Source: Thermoanaerobaculia bacterium (lineage in GTDB: Bacteria; Acidobacteriota; Thermoanaerobaculia; Multivoradales; J023). Taken from it: a stretch of DNA of 64,000 bases. This document shows positions 1-7,413 of this stretch, one piece after another. Each line of letters starts with the position of its first letter. Positions within the stretch are counted from its first letter, which is position 1. The stretch covers positions 1 to 64,000 of the forward strand of contig JAUIJL010000028.1 of assembly GCA_030431255.1 (NCBI GenBank), written 5' to 3'. Made by a program: the position numbers and the translations under genes. The notes under the pieces were generated by a model. That model made no database searches. It had not been told where the DNA came from and was given only the letters and a program-made list of their open reading frames with translations.

Positions 1-1
1 A

Positions 2-94
2 GCACAGCTGATCGTGGTCGAACGGGTGCCGTTCAGCCGGCTCGCTCAGCAGATGCCCGCCGACCGGGCACCGCCGTCGGAGGGATTCACGTGA
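2..94 (+). CDS. C-terminal end of a protein cut by the window edge
   Basis: Frame 2 is open from the window edge to a TGA and encodes about 30 residues (ending ...MPADRAPPSEGFT). Its codons are strongly GC-rich at the third position, as in the typical genes of this window, which favours a real C-terminus over chance. No domain can be named from so short a stretch. The next real gene begins about 425 bases downstream, so this gene marks the left edge of the accessory region. Confidence 0.4.
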   Translation, partial: AQLIVVERVPFSRLAQQMPADRAPPSEGFT

Positions 95-251
95 CCACCT
101 CTCGGCAATGTCGGTTCTCCACAGTCGCCCTAGCGGCGACTGACAGGAGAGGTCTGCCCGCGTCGCCGCTTTCGGATTCCCGCAAGCCTCCGTATCCGCC
201 CAATCCACAGGATCGGCCCGTATTAGGTCGCTGCCAAGGCCGTTGGTGCCG

Positions 252-474
252 CCTATCGGCGTCCTCGAATGTCGGTAGGTGGCTGCGGACGGGGCAGATC
301 GGCGGTATAATGCCCTTCAATACCTTCGTTCTCGAAAAGAGAAGGCCCGCTGTCCAACCCAGGCGCTTGAGCGAAGGCCGGGGCTCGGATTCAATCAGTC
401 GATAAAGGGAGTTGGGTTTGTGACGAGTTTTATAAAGATTTACGTTCATGCGGCCTCGCTCAGCGCCTGAGTCG
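252..474. repeat. 223-bp dispersed element, copy 1 (attachment-site candidate)
   Basis: This stretch matches 12849-13072 with roughly 90% identity, and more than 100 bases in the middle (about 336-445) are identical. It contains the small hairpin TTCTC-GAAAA-GAGAA, a TATAAT hexamer, a CGCT/AGCG hairpin and complementary AACCCA...TGGGTT blocks, so it may act as a structured RNA or DNA element. Identity ends at the G of 'gagtcG'. After that base, copy 1 runs into ATATGCG and the small-gene array, while copy 2 runs into TTCGCGG. It fills most of the gene-free stretch 95-519. A sharp junction after a G resembles an integron-type attachment site, but this is inference. Confidence 0.75.
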
Positions 475-519
475 ATATGCGAATTGCCGGTGGACAAAGT
501 CCGCACTAGAAGGAAATCA

Positions 520-822
520 ATGAGCCAAGGGGAGATTCTGGAGTTTCTGCAAACCCGCGTAGGACGAGGAGTGGTTACGACTTATCGAGAATTGTCGCTC
601 TTTGCCTACGGCCACACACAGGGCGCGCAGGCTGTAGGGTCAATGTTGCGGGCCATTGTCGCCCGTGACGCTGACGCATCGATTTGGACCAATAGGGTTG
701 TTGCGATAGACGGTAGCGCTCGAGTGGCCGGTCAACTCGAGCAACTTATCGACGAGCAAGTACCTGTACGCAACGGGCGGGTTTCGGTCGATGAAGCTGA
801 CTTCGTTCTCCACAACGCCTAG
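520..822 (+). CDS. alkyltransferase-like (MGMT DNA-binding-domain) protein lacking the active cysteine
   Basis: The 100-residue product resembles the C-terminal DNA-binding domain of O6-alkylguanine-DNA alkyltransferases. GRGVVTTYRELSLFAYG followed by GAQAVGSML matches the family pattern G-x-V-T-T-Y-x-E-(L/I)-A ... (A/R)AVG. Where true MGMT enzymes read PCHRVV, this protein reads WTNRVV, so the alkyl-accepting cysteine is absent. In the ATL family such proteins bind alkylated guanine and flag it for nucleotide excision repair; that role is an inference here. ATG 520 is chosen because AGAAGGAA lies just upstream; an upstream in-frame ATG at 448 falls inside the repeat. It is the first gene after the 223-bp element and is lower in GC than the chromosomal genes around the window, as expected for cassette cargo. 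Confidence 0.7.
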   Translation: MSQGEILEFLQTRVGRGVVTTYRELSLFAYGHTQGAQAVGSMLRAIVARDADASIWTNRVVAIDGSARVAGQLEQLIDEQVPVRNGRVSVDEADFVLHNA

Positions 823-885
823 GTGGCCCTCGGCGCCAGTGGAAGTGTCGATGAAAGGCTCAGTTTCTAGAGGGATCTTGTCGTT

Positions 886-1362
886 GTGAGAGAAGTAGTC
901 GTAAATGAGGGGTACAAGAGACTGGGCGCTATCTTTGGCTGCGCTGGTTTCGTTGCCGCTTGCGTTGGTGGGCTCTATTTGTGGGGTGACATCAAGAGCG
1001 GCAATCCGCGAATAAAGTTCGAAGACTTCGGCCCTTATCTTCTGGGAGCTTGCATTGCTGTCGCGGGTCTTCACTACACCACCTTTTGGGGCTGGGGCTG
1101 GATCGCCGCACAAAAGGGAGATTCGGGTGTCTTAGCTGCTGGAAGTCGGATAGCCCGAGGGTCTTTCGTGGTGTTCCTGATCGTCCAAGTGGTCTTAGTG
1201 GGGATATTTTTGTTCTCACGGCTCCCATCATTCAGTTGGTTTCACATTCTTTTCTTCGCAACCCTTTGGCCGACTCTGGGCTGGATTGGTATGTACTCGG
1301 TCATCTTGATCTCTTGGCTCTGCCAGTGGGTCGCAGATGGTTTTGCTGAAGGGCGGGTATAG
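886..1362 (+). CDS. small integral membrane protein, unknown function
   Basis: The 158-residue product has about four hydrophobic segments, near residues 13-33, 48-70, 92-112 and 118-147. It has no catalytic motif that I recognise. Tryptophans and aromatics cluster in the second and fourth segments (FWGWGW, SWLCQWV). The start is GTG 886 with AGAGGG 11 bases upstream; no later methionine would keep the first segment. It lies between the alkyltransferase-like gene and a small BamE-like gene, in the same direction and inside the first cassette-like unit (475-1764). I do not recognise the family. Confidence 0.6.
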   Translation: MREVVVNEGYKRLGAIFGCAGFVAACVGGLYLWGDIKSGNPRIKFEDFGPYLLGACIAVAGLHYTTFWGWGWIAAQKGDSGVLAAGSRIARGSFVVFLIVQVVLVGIFLFSRLPSFSWFHILFFATLWPTLGWIGMYSVILISWLCQWVADGFAEGRV

Positions 1363-1417
1363 TGGCAACCATCGTCAGCTTGAGAAGCATGCATCTTCAG
1401 CATATTTCGGAGGTACC

Positions 1418-1702
1418 ATGGAAAGCTTTGTCTGGATTGTCCTCGGTGGGATCGTACTTGCAGCATTGACCTCCGCTGTCGTGAAAGCGCCTGGTCAGAA
1501 TCTAAACTCGAGGTTTGTCGCTCTGGGTGAGTTGAAAGGCATGACAAAAGATCAGATTGTGTCTTCGGTGGGCCCCCCAAACTCTGTTTCGGGTGCTCCT
1601 GAGGGTAAGACTGTTTGTCAGTGGATAGCGACTGGCTACCATATTGCACTGTTATTTGATGGCGAAATCTGTGAGGGCGTCACGCATGAATTTAGTGCTT
1701 GA
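1418..1702 (+). CDS. small BamE/SmpA-like membrane-anchored protein
   Basis: The 94-residue protein begins with one hydrophobic segment (FVWIVLGGIVLAALTSAVV), followed by a small domain with GMTKDQIVSSVGPPNSVS and a later aromatic/hydrophobic strand (YHIALLF). The G-M-(T/S)-x-x-(E/Q)-(V/I)-x-x-x-x-G-x-P pattern is typical of SmpA/OmlA (BamE)-fold proteins, which are small envelope-associated domains. The typical BamE lipobox is not seen; the N-terminus looks like a membrane anchor instead. TCGGAGG precedes ATG 1418 at good spacing, so the longer upstream reading (from 1337) is not used. It is the last gene of the first cassette-like unit; hairpin A begins five bases after its stop. The family link is from pattern only. 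Confidence 0.6.
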   Translation: MESFVWIVLGGIVLAALTSAVVKAPGQNLNSRFVALGELKGMTKDQIVSSVGPPNSVSGAPEGKTVCQWIATGYHIALLFDGEICEGVTHEFSA

Positions 1703-1707
1703 ATCTC

Positions 1708-1764
1708 CGCATATCCCAGCGGCTCGAGGCGCACGGCGCGGCGCCGGCGCTCAGCCGCGTCGCG
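1708..1764. repeat. attC-like hairpin A between cassette-like units
   Basis: This 57-nt imperfect inverted repeat starts CGCATATC (1708-1715). It has nested arms (GCGGCT/AGCCGC, then GAG-G-CGC/GCGCTC with an unpaired G) around a CGGCGCGGCGCCGGCG core. The outer arm is completed by GATATGCG (1764-1771), which begins the next unit. It matches hairpin B (2876-2931) almost base for base up to the G at its 3' end, after which the two copies diverge. A folded site with bulged bases and a junction after G is how integron attC sites behave. However, the core sequences are not RYYYAAC/GTTRRRY, so the call is structural. Confidence 0.6.
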
Positions 1765-1814
1765 ATATGCGAATTGGTGATTCGGGAACATGAATCTGGG
1801 ATACCGAGGTGGAG

Positions 1815-2873
1815 ATGGTAACAACAGATATGAAAGACTGCTTCGTGATTGCCCCAATCGGGGAGCAAGATTCTGACATTAGGAAACGGTCAGACCAAGT
1901 CCTTAAGTTTATCATCCGGCCAGCGGTTGAAGAGTGCGGCTATCGTGCGATTCGCGCCGACGAGATTGACAAGCCAGGAATCATCACAAGTCAGGTTATC
2001 CAACGGGTTGTTAATGACCCCTTGGTGATCGCGGACCTGACGGACCGAAATCCGAACGTTTTTTATGAGCTGGCTATTCGTCACGCAATAAGGAAGCCGC
2101 TGGTTCAGATCATTCAGAAGGGAGAGCGAATCCCCTTCGACGTTGCTGGAACTAGAACAATCCAGGTAGACCACAGAGACCTCGAAAGTGTCGACTCCGC
2201 AAAGACGGAGATCTCCAAGCAAATCCGTTCTTTGGAAAAGGACAGCACGGATCTCGAAACACCAATATCAGTCTCCCTAGAGCTTCAGTTGCTCCGGCAA
2301 AGCGATGATCCTGAGGAGCGTTCCCTTGCAGAAGTAGTTGCCATGCTCTCGGAAATGCGGAGCGGTTTATCGAAAGTGGAGTCAAGGCTTGGCTCCTCTG
2401 AAGATGGAGTTCTAGGCGGAATCGAACGAGAGCTGAAAAACCTTCCAATGCGCCTTGAAGACTATCTCTACCACTCGCCGACTGTTGAAAGGAAACGACG
2501 GAGGTTCCATCCCGGCATGCTTGAAGAGCTTGCTGAGTCTATCTCGAGGAGGCGGCAGGATCCTATCGGCATTCTCGTGATTGCAAGTGTTCTAAGAGAC
2601 GAGTTTCCTTGGCTCTACGAACTCGGTATGGAGGTTTATCGCAGGTCCAAGGAGAAGAACGCAAAGGCTGCGGGAGAAGCACTAGAGGACTTTAGAATTG
2701 CTGCAAAATACACTCTTCACGGCCCTTTTTCAAAAGAGGCGCCTCGCAGCAAGGAACACTACTACTTTCTCGAGGAGATTCCTTTCCTATTGGAGCGGTA
2801 CACTCGAGCATTGGAATTGGCTCCTCCGCGCCGCCCGGCCAGGAAGAAGAAAACAATTGACTCAGGCGAATGA
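1815..2873 (+). CDS. nucleoside 2-deoxyribosyltransferase/TIR-like N-terminal domain protein
   Basis: Residues 6-110 (DCFVIAPIGEQDSDIRKRSD, then ADEIDKPGIIT, then VIADLTDRNPNVFYELAIRHA) match a widespread bacterial family with the nucleoside deoxyribosyltransferase/TIR-like Rossmann fold. The D-L-T-x-x-N-P-N-V-F-Y-E-L block carries the glutamate that is catalytic in that superfamily. The C-terminal ~230 residues are helical and charged, with no domain I can name, and end in a lysine-rich tail. Such fusions often serve as NAD- or nucleotide-cleaving effectors in defence systems; that role is an inference. ATG 1815 has GAGG five bases upstream; GTG 1809 and ATG 1830 are alternatives. It is the sole gene of the second cassette-like unit, closely bracketed by hairpins A and B. 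Confidence 0.7.
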   Translation: MVTTDMKDCFVIAPIGEQDSDIRKRSDQVLKFIIRPAVEECGYRAIRADEIDKPGIITSQVIQRVVNDPLVIADLTDRNPNVFYELAIRHAIRKPLVQIIQKGERIPFDVAGTRTIQVDHRDLESVDSAKTEISKQIRSLEKDSTDLETPISVSLELQLLRQSDDPEERSLAEVVAMLSEMRSGLSKVESRLGSSEDGVLGGIERELKNLPMRLEDYLYHSPTVERKRRRFHPGMLEELAESISRRRQDPIGILVIASVLRDEFPWLYELGMEVYRRSKEKNAKAAGEALEDFRIAAKYTLHGPFSKEAPRSKEHYYFLEEIPFLLERYTRALELAPPRRPARKKKTIDSGE

Positions 2874-2875
2874 AC

Positions 2876-2931
2876 CGCATATCCCAGCGGCTCGAACGCA
2901 CGGCGCGGCGCCGGCGTTCAGCCGCGAAGCG
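2876..2931. repeat. attC-like hairpin B after the TIR-like gene
   Basis: The second copy of hairpin A lacks one G and has a few substitutions, but keeps the CGCATATC outer arm, the AGCGGCT/AGCCGCG arms and the GC core. It starts three bases after the TGA of the TIR-like gene. Similarity to hairpin A stops at the G at 2931, where this copy continues TTGGCCG instead of ATATGCG. The CGCATATC arm is the exact reverse complement of the GATATGCG that begins the preceding unit (1764). That is the relation expected between the two ends of an excisable cassette. Confidence 0.6.
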
Positions 2932-2952
2932 TTGGCCGAACCATAAACTGAT

Positions 2953-4560
2953 ATGCCACTGCTGATCAGGAGAGATGCTATTCGGCTGCTTGACGCCTCT
3001 ATGGACAGCCTCTACCTGGCTGTGCTCAGTCTGGGCAAGCCACGTCGGTCAGAGCCTCGAAGCCCAGACTCTTTGCATGCATGTGAGATTGGGTTGATTG
3101 GAAGTTCCGCAGAACTCGCTATGGCGGCCTGTTTGGTCCAGGCTTTCGGTCCATCTGCAATTCAGAAGCAGAGTGGATTTTTCAAGACCTTTGGCCTGCT
3201 CTTGGAGGAGTTCAGGCTTCTGGTCAGAGACTCTCCAGCCGCAGCCGGTTTTCTCTTCCAAGATGTCCCGGACTCCCTTGCCCATCGAGACAAGCTAATC
3301 CAAAAGGCGGGCCAGTTCCGGCTACTACCAACGCTAAGGGCCGCAGGGCTGCATGCTGGACGTGGCCTCACCTGGGAGGCCACGGTTGTCCAAGCCAATA
3401 CGGTAGCGGAGTTTCTGGATCTCCTTGCTCAAGCCTCGCGGCTAAGACCGTACCTGTCGTCGGTATCTCGTTGCCCATACCCCACTCAGCCAAGGGCCCT
3501 CTTACTTGAGGATCTGAAGTCACGGCTGGCAGAAGCAGATTCGGCTGCACAAGTAGGGCTACTCTCATCGATCTTCTTGCTTCTCCCCGACATCCCAACA
3601 GATGAGCCGGAGTGGATTCAATACCTGGAGAGGGTGAACGTCGTCCCCGAGGCTAAGGATCTGTCTTACCTACTTTCGGCTGCTAGTAACGCTCTTCCGG
3701 CTTCTCTAGAGAAGATCTCAGGAGAGGCTGCCGATATCCGAGTCAAGATTAAGGCGAGCGACGAAGGGACGTTGGCGATTGCGCCTCACTATCTGAAGAA
3801 GAGCTTTGGCCAAATTCGTGACCAGTGGTTTGCCGATATAGGAACCGCCAACGGCAGACTTGAACAAGGTGTATTTGATCCGCCGCCTGCAGAAACGGTC
3901 AGAAACGTATTTGCTGCTGGCTTGGATGAGTCTGGAATAACCCAAGATGGAGAGTTGCTTGCTGCGCACCAGGCTTGGCCTTTCATCGCTGCCAGCTTGA
4001 GTTGCGCAGGAACTCCGGGCCCATATTGGTTTCTAGTCAAGAGAAGTCAAGACCTGGGGCAGCTCCGTGCACTTTTGACGAAAGCTTCTAAGCATGGGCC
4101 GAAGAAGCTGAGCACAAATCTCGAAGAACTTCGAGTCGGGATCGAGGCGATCGAGAAATCCGAGCCTCTAAACCTTTCTCCGGAGGGGCCATTCAGCGAC
4201 CTCAAACGAGAGGTCGAGAAGGCACTGGAAATGAGAGAGAAATTGCAGCCTCGCCTTGAGCGATGGCACGGTAATACCAAGAAACCCAGTCTTACAGGCA
4301 CCTTTCTTGATCTAATCAGAAAGGTCGAGGAAGGGCAGCCTGTGACGCCTGCGGTAGAGCATATTCTTGCTCCAGACTTCCCGGAGGATGCTAAGGATTA
4401 CTGGGCTCGTATCCTCGCCGAGCTGTCGTCTGAGAGCAATGATGCGCCCGGGATGGCGGCTATCCTCTCTAGCGACGGCCTAACTGGTGCGACCACTGCA
4501 GCGCGGAAAGCCATGCGGAGAATAGATTTTTCAATATTTGGCCCGCCATTGATTCTATGA
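2953..4560 (+). CDS. large uncharacterised protein in the cassette-like array
   Basis: The 535-residue protein has no signal peptide, no membrane segment and no motif that I recognise. It is mostly predicted helical. Residues 40-80 (CEIGLIGSSAELAMAACLVQ) resemble helical packing seen in HEPN/DUF3644-like proteins, but too weakly to assign. The C-terminal third has charged amphipathic stretches (LREL-, VEKAL-type) suggesting coiled coils or an interaction surface. ATG 2953 lies inside GATATGCC, just after hairpin B; CTGATATG gives little ribosome-binding signal, so the true start is uncertain. Codon use is less GC-biased than in the secreted-protein genes further right, matching the other cassette genes. 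Next to a TIR-like effector, a defence role is possible but unproven. Confidence 0.55.
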   Translation: MPLLIRRDAIRLLDASMDSLYLAVLSLGKPRRSEPRSPDSLHACEIGLIGSSAELAMAACLVQAFGPSAIQKQSGFFKTFGLLLEEFRLLVRDSPAAAGFLFQDVPDSLAHRDKLIQKAGQFRLLPTLRAAGLHAGRGLTWEATVVQANTVAEFLDLLAQASRLRPYLSSVSRCPYPTQPRALLLEDLKSRLAEADSAAQVGLLSSIFLLLPDIPTDEPEWIQYLERVNVVPEAKDLSYLLSAASNALPASLEKISGEAADIRVKIKASDEGTLAIAPHYLKKSFGQIRDQWFADIGTANGRLEQGVFDPPPAETVRNVFAAGLDESGITQDGELLAAHQAWPFIAASLSCAGTPGPYWFLVKRSQDLGQLRALLTKASKHGPKKLSTNLEELRVGIEAIEKSEPLNLSPEGPFSDLKREVEKALEMREKLQPRLERWHGNTKKPSLTGTFLDLIRKVEEGQPVTPAVEHILAPDFPEDAKDYWARILAELSSESNDAPGMAAILSSDGLTGATTAARKAMRRIDFSIFGPPLIL

Positions 4561-4600
4561 AACGCTCCTACAAATCCGATTGGCTTGGAACGCGGCAGAC

Positions 4601-4629
4601 CATTTAAGGTGCCAGGAGAGTATAGAAAG
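4601..4629 (+). repeat. REP-like 29-nt direct repeat, left copy
   Basis: The 29 bases from CATTTAAGGTGCCAGG to TATAGAAAG recur at 6954-6982 in the same orientation with two differences. The pair brackets the RAYT gene, its REP cluster and a membrane protein gene. The GGTGCCAGG core is shared with the inverted REP-like units at 5931-6163 and 44965-45057. The rest of 4561-4759 contains no gene. Confidence 0.6.
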
Positions 4630-4759
4630 AATATATCAGCCAACACCGAAAACACCACCTTGGCCTTCAACTCAACCAAAAAAGGACACACCTTCCCCAT
4701 CCCCAAAAACCTGAGCGATTCCGTTCCAACAGTGTGAGGCAACCGACGACAAACTGACT

Positions 4760-5725
4760 CTATCCGGGCTCAGGCGACCTCAACATATGCCCCGCCATCG
4801 CCCACGCCGGCTCAACGAACGGCAATCCCGGTGGAAACGTGTTTTCAGGAAAATCAACATCACGCTCGCCGGCTTTTAATCGCTCCGCCGCCTCGTAGTA
4901 GGCGGCCAAGATCAAAAAGAACGCCTCTCGCATTTCCCGACGAACCTTTTTGCGGAAGGCGTGGAAGAGCGGCTGTGGAGACTTCTTGAGCTTCGCCGGA
5001 TAATAGTGCGGATTACCTGCAAGGACTGCCTCCACACCAAGGGGAGCGGTTCCGTTCTCGGCATGTCCGGCAGCGGTTTCGTCTTCGATCTTCCGGACAA
5101 TGTCCAGGACAAGATCACGGCGAGTCTCCTGACTCAAATGAGTCCAGCAGGGCAGCGGGGCGATGGGCAGCTCCAAATGCTCGGTGAAATCTTCGAGGGT
5201 GACGTCTTCGTTTCGTTGGCAGGCGCGGTAGTATCCCGAGCGATCGATCCAGATCCCCTTGAGGGGCTCGCCGGTGATCAGGGCGTCGACAAAGTTGACT
5301 CCAGGCCAATCCAGCGGCCCGTCTACGAGGCCCTCCTTCGCGCCATTTTGTAGGTGATAAACGAGCCGTTTAATCTGAGCCTCGGGCTCTTGGGAAACCT
5401 CCGCAGCATGATAGCGATCCGGGAAAGTAGAGGTTTTCCAATCGTAAAGGATACCGATCTCGACCGAAAGCTTTCGGGTGAAATAAGCCATAAATAGAGA
5501 CTGGATCTGTAGGGTGGGCGCTTGTAGATGGATGTGGAAATGCGACGATAAAAATGCGCCGCTGTAGATGTCGACGGGATAGCGTTCCCGGGCCTTGGCG
5601 AGTGTACCGATAATGATTTCGTTGAGCCGTGGACAGGGTTTGAGCAGGTGGCGACCTTGGATGCAACGATTCATCACGTCGACGCCGGCGTTGGGCCGGG
5701 TCCAGAGGCGGGGAAACCTAGACAT
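4760..5725 (-). CDS. REP-associated tyrosine transposase (RAYT, Y1 HUH superfamily)
   Basis: The 321-residue protein has the IS200-like Y1 transposase fold. The metal-binding HUH motif lies in HFHIHLQAP (H64-x-H66). The helix IKRLVYHLQNGAKEGLV carries the candidate nucleophilic tyrosine (about Y123), in the place where RAYTs read K-x-L-x-Y-x-x-x-N-P-x-x-A-G-L-V. RAYTs are domesticated single-strand transposases that recognise and spread REP hairpins. Consistent with this, many GGTGCCAGG-type elements flank the gene on both sides. Compared with minimal RAYTs (about 150-230 residues) it has a long C-terminal extension (about residues 190-321) of unknown role. No tnpB-like partner is present. 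Stop-to-start length is intact, so it may be active. Confidence 0.8.
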   Translation of the reverse strand: MSRFPRLWTRPNAGVDVMNRCIQGRHLLKPCPRLNEIIIGTLAKARERYPVDIYSGAFLSSHFHIHLQAPTLQIQSLFMAYFTRKLSVEIGILYDWKTSTFPDRYHAAEVSQEPEAQIKRLVYHLQNGAKEGLVDGPLDWPGVNFVDALITGEPLKGIWIDRSGYYRACQRNEDVTLEDFTEHLELPIAPLPCWTHLSQETRRDLVLDIVRKIEDETAAGHAENGTAPLGVEAVLAGNPHYYPAKLKKSPQPLFHAFRKKVRREMREAFFLILAAYYEAAERLKAGERDVDFPENTFPPGLPFVEPAWAMAGHMLRSPEPG

Positions 5726-5930
5726 GGGCCACCTCCGTCCATGGGCACAGCTGGAGGTGAGCCCGCGTCTGGGCTAGCCGCGACGGGCGAAGCATTTGAA
5801 TGATGGATTTTGGGATGGTGTCGAGCATCTTCGTCTTCTCCTCAGCAGGTTGTGTTTGGAAGGCACAGTGCCTTTAATAGAGGTAGGACGAAGAATTGGC
5901 TCCAAACTCTGCGACTCAGAGATATTGCTC

Positions 5931-6163
5931 AAGTGAATCGATGGTACAAGGTCCGCAGAGGGCTTCCTGAACATCAACCTGGCACCACCACTGGCTGAAG
6001 TGAATCGGTAGTACAAGGTCCGCAGAGGGCCTTCCTGAACATCAACCCTTCCTGAACATCAACCTGGCACCACCACTCCAGGCACCACCACTCCACCACT
6101 CCACCACTCCACCACTCAACCACTCAGAGGGCTTCCTGAACATCAACCTGGCACCACCACTCA
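5931..6163. repeat. cluster of REP-like units upstream of the RAYT gene
   Basis: Four whole or partial copies of CTGAACATCAACCTGGCACC occur here (near 5967, 6033, 6050 and 6135). A direct repeat of about 50 bp (5931-5980 and 5998-6047, starting AAGTGAATCG) carries two of them, and a short CCACCACT minisatellite lies at 6072-6125. On the other strand the core is GGTGCCAGGTTGATGTTCAG. The cluster sits at the 5' side of the transposase, where RAYT genes usually carry their REPs. The rest of 5726-6285 shows no gene. Confidence 0.75.
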
Positions 6164-6285
6164 GGATTCGATAAACTAAGGGCCGTTTTTCATGAGACCG
6201 TTCCGACAACACAGCTTGCATTGTGGTCGGCCTATCCCTGCGCCCGGCAGCGTTCAGTATAGGCTGTCCAAACGGAGACGCTGCG

Positions 6286-6684
6286 ATGAGCTTGACCGAA
6301 GACCTTCGCGGAAGCTCGAAATCGAGCTTCTGGAACGATGAGATGTCACCCCGAGCGAGCGGCCTGCTGATGCTCGGAATCGGACTGATCCTCGGTGTTT
6401 GGCAAGTGGCTCTTCCCCTGCGGGCCGCAATGTCCGGCGCAGCGGAGATTTCATACCGAGGCGAAGCGATCTTTCTGACGCCCATATGCCTCCTGATCGG
6501 CGCCCTCTACACCTTTGCTACCGATTGGTCGACCCGAGTCTTCGGCCACCCCCGACGTCCGACCCGCGCCGGATGGGGGCTTGCCCTTCCCTCATTGGCA
6601 GCCGGCTTTGCGCTCATGGTGTGGTTCGAAGACTTCCTCAAGAATCGAGGCTACGGGGTCGACAGCTTCTTGTTCTGGCTCTAA
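6286..6684 (+). CDS. small membrane protein, unknown function
   Basis: The 132-residue product has three hydrophobic segments, GLLMLGIGLILGVWQVALPL (about 27-46), AIFLTPICLLIGALYTFA (about 61-78) and GWGLALPSLAAGFALMVWF (about 98-116). The N-terminus is short and cytoplasmic. ATG 6286 is preceded by ACGGAGA. No family is recognised; the layout resembles small 'immunity-like' membrane proteins, but nothing in the sequence shows that. It lies between the REP cluster and a truncated secreted-protein gene, and within the pair of 29-nt direct repeats. An upstream in-frame ATG at 6223 falls in non-coding-looking sequence. Confidence 0.5.
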   Translation: MSLTEDLRGSSKSSFWNDEMSPRASGLLMLGIGLILGVWQVALPLRAAMSGAAEISYRGEAIFLTPICLLIGALYTFATDWSTRVFGHPRRPTRAGWGLALPSLAAGFALMVWFEDFLKNRGYGVDSFLFWL

Positions 6685-6709
6685 ACTACCTCAATCGGAC
6701 TCTCTGACC

Positions 6710-6916
6710 ATGAGCCTCAACACTCAGATCAGCCTGGTCTGTTTGCTGATCCAATCACTCGCCGCCCCCGCCGCGGCAGACCAGCCCCGAGCGCCGCACG
6801 GCCCACAACGATGCCGAGCGTCGCCGACAAATACACCACCAAGACCGCCCAGTCGACGGATTCAAGAACCACGGGACACCTCGCTCGGGTCGCAAAAGAG
6901 GGGAGCTCTTGGCTGA
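6710..6916 (+). pseudogene. remnant of a secreted-protein gene (signal peptide only)
   Basis: From ATG 6710 the product begins MSLNTQISLVCLLIQSLAAPAAA, a credible signal peptide. It then runs into a proline/arginine-rich stretch with no domain character and stops after 68 residues. The likely reading is a 5' fragment of an exported protein whose body was lost or frameshifted when REP-type elements entered (one lies at 6954). It could also be chance. Confidence 0.3.
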
Positions 6917-6953
6917 AGGTGATAGGTAACATTATGGACAAGACAGAATTAGC

Positions 6954-6982
6954 CATTTAGGGTGCCAGGGGAGTATAGAAAG
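6954..6982 (+). repeat. REP-like 29-nt direct repeat, right copy
   Basis: It matches 4601-4629 at 27 of 29 positions, in the same orientation. A further partial relative (CATTTAAGGCGCCAGG) lies at 7255-7270. The rest of 6917-7413 contains no convincing gene. Confidence 0.6.
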
Positions 6983-7413
6983 CCTTTCGGCGTCTTGATC
7001 TCGTCAAGAAATTGATAGAATATGAAGAACAGGCCCCCTAACAAAATGCTGCCTCGGAGTTGCGGGTCTTCGTCCCTCATCGAGCGAGCCTTTGCGGCTC
7101 GGTTTCGGTGCCCCCGCTGTGCCAATGTACGTGAGACACTGAGGCCCCGAGAAATTAAAGAGCAAGGGCGAGATTGGAATGACCGTGGACTCGACTGGAT
7201 TATTGGAAGCTTCATCGGAGCGCTCGGCGCAAGATCCTGATCCCGAGGTGCCGCCATTTAAGGCGCCAGGTAGGCGCCCTGATGGATCATGCAGCATTTC
7301 TCGAACCTGTCTTCGAGGTCGTAGAACCCAAACCTCGAGCGAGAGCGCACGCGCGTCGCTCAAATTCGCACGTGACATCCCAAACAGTCAGAAAGAAGTT
7401 GGAGCTCGGAGCC

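Noticed and set aside
87-506. Minus-strand ORF in the 223-bp element whose peptide recurs at 12850-13119
   Set aside because: The two copies are identical over more than 100 bases, including third codon positions, and the frame has no start signal, so conservation is of the nucleotide sequence rather than a protein.
4760-5725. IS200/IS605 element with accessory tnpB
   Set aside because: No TnpB/IscB-like gene or paired left/right ends of that type; motif and flanking REPs fit a RAYT.
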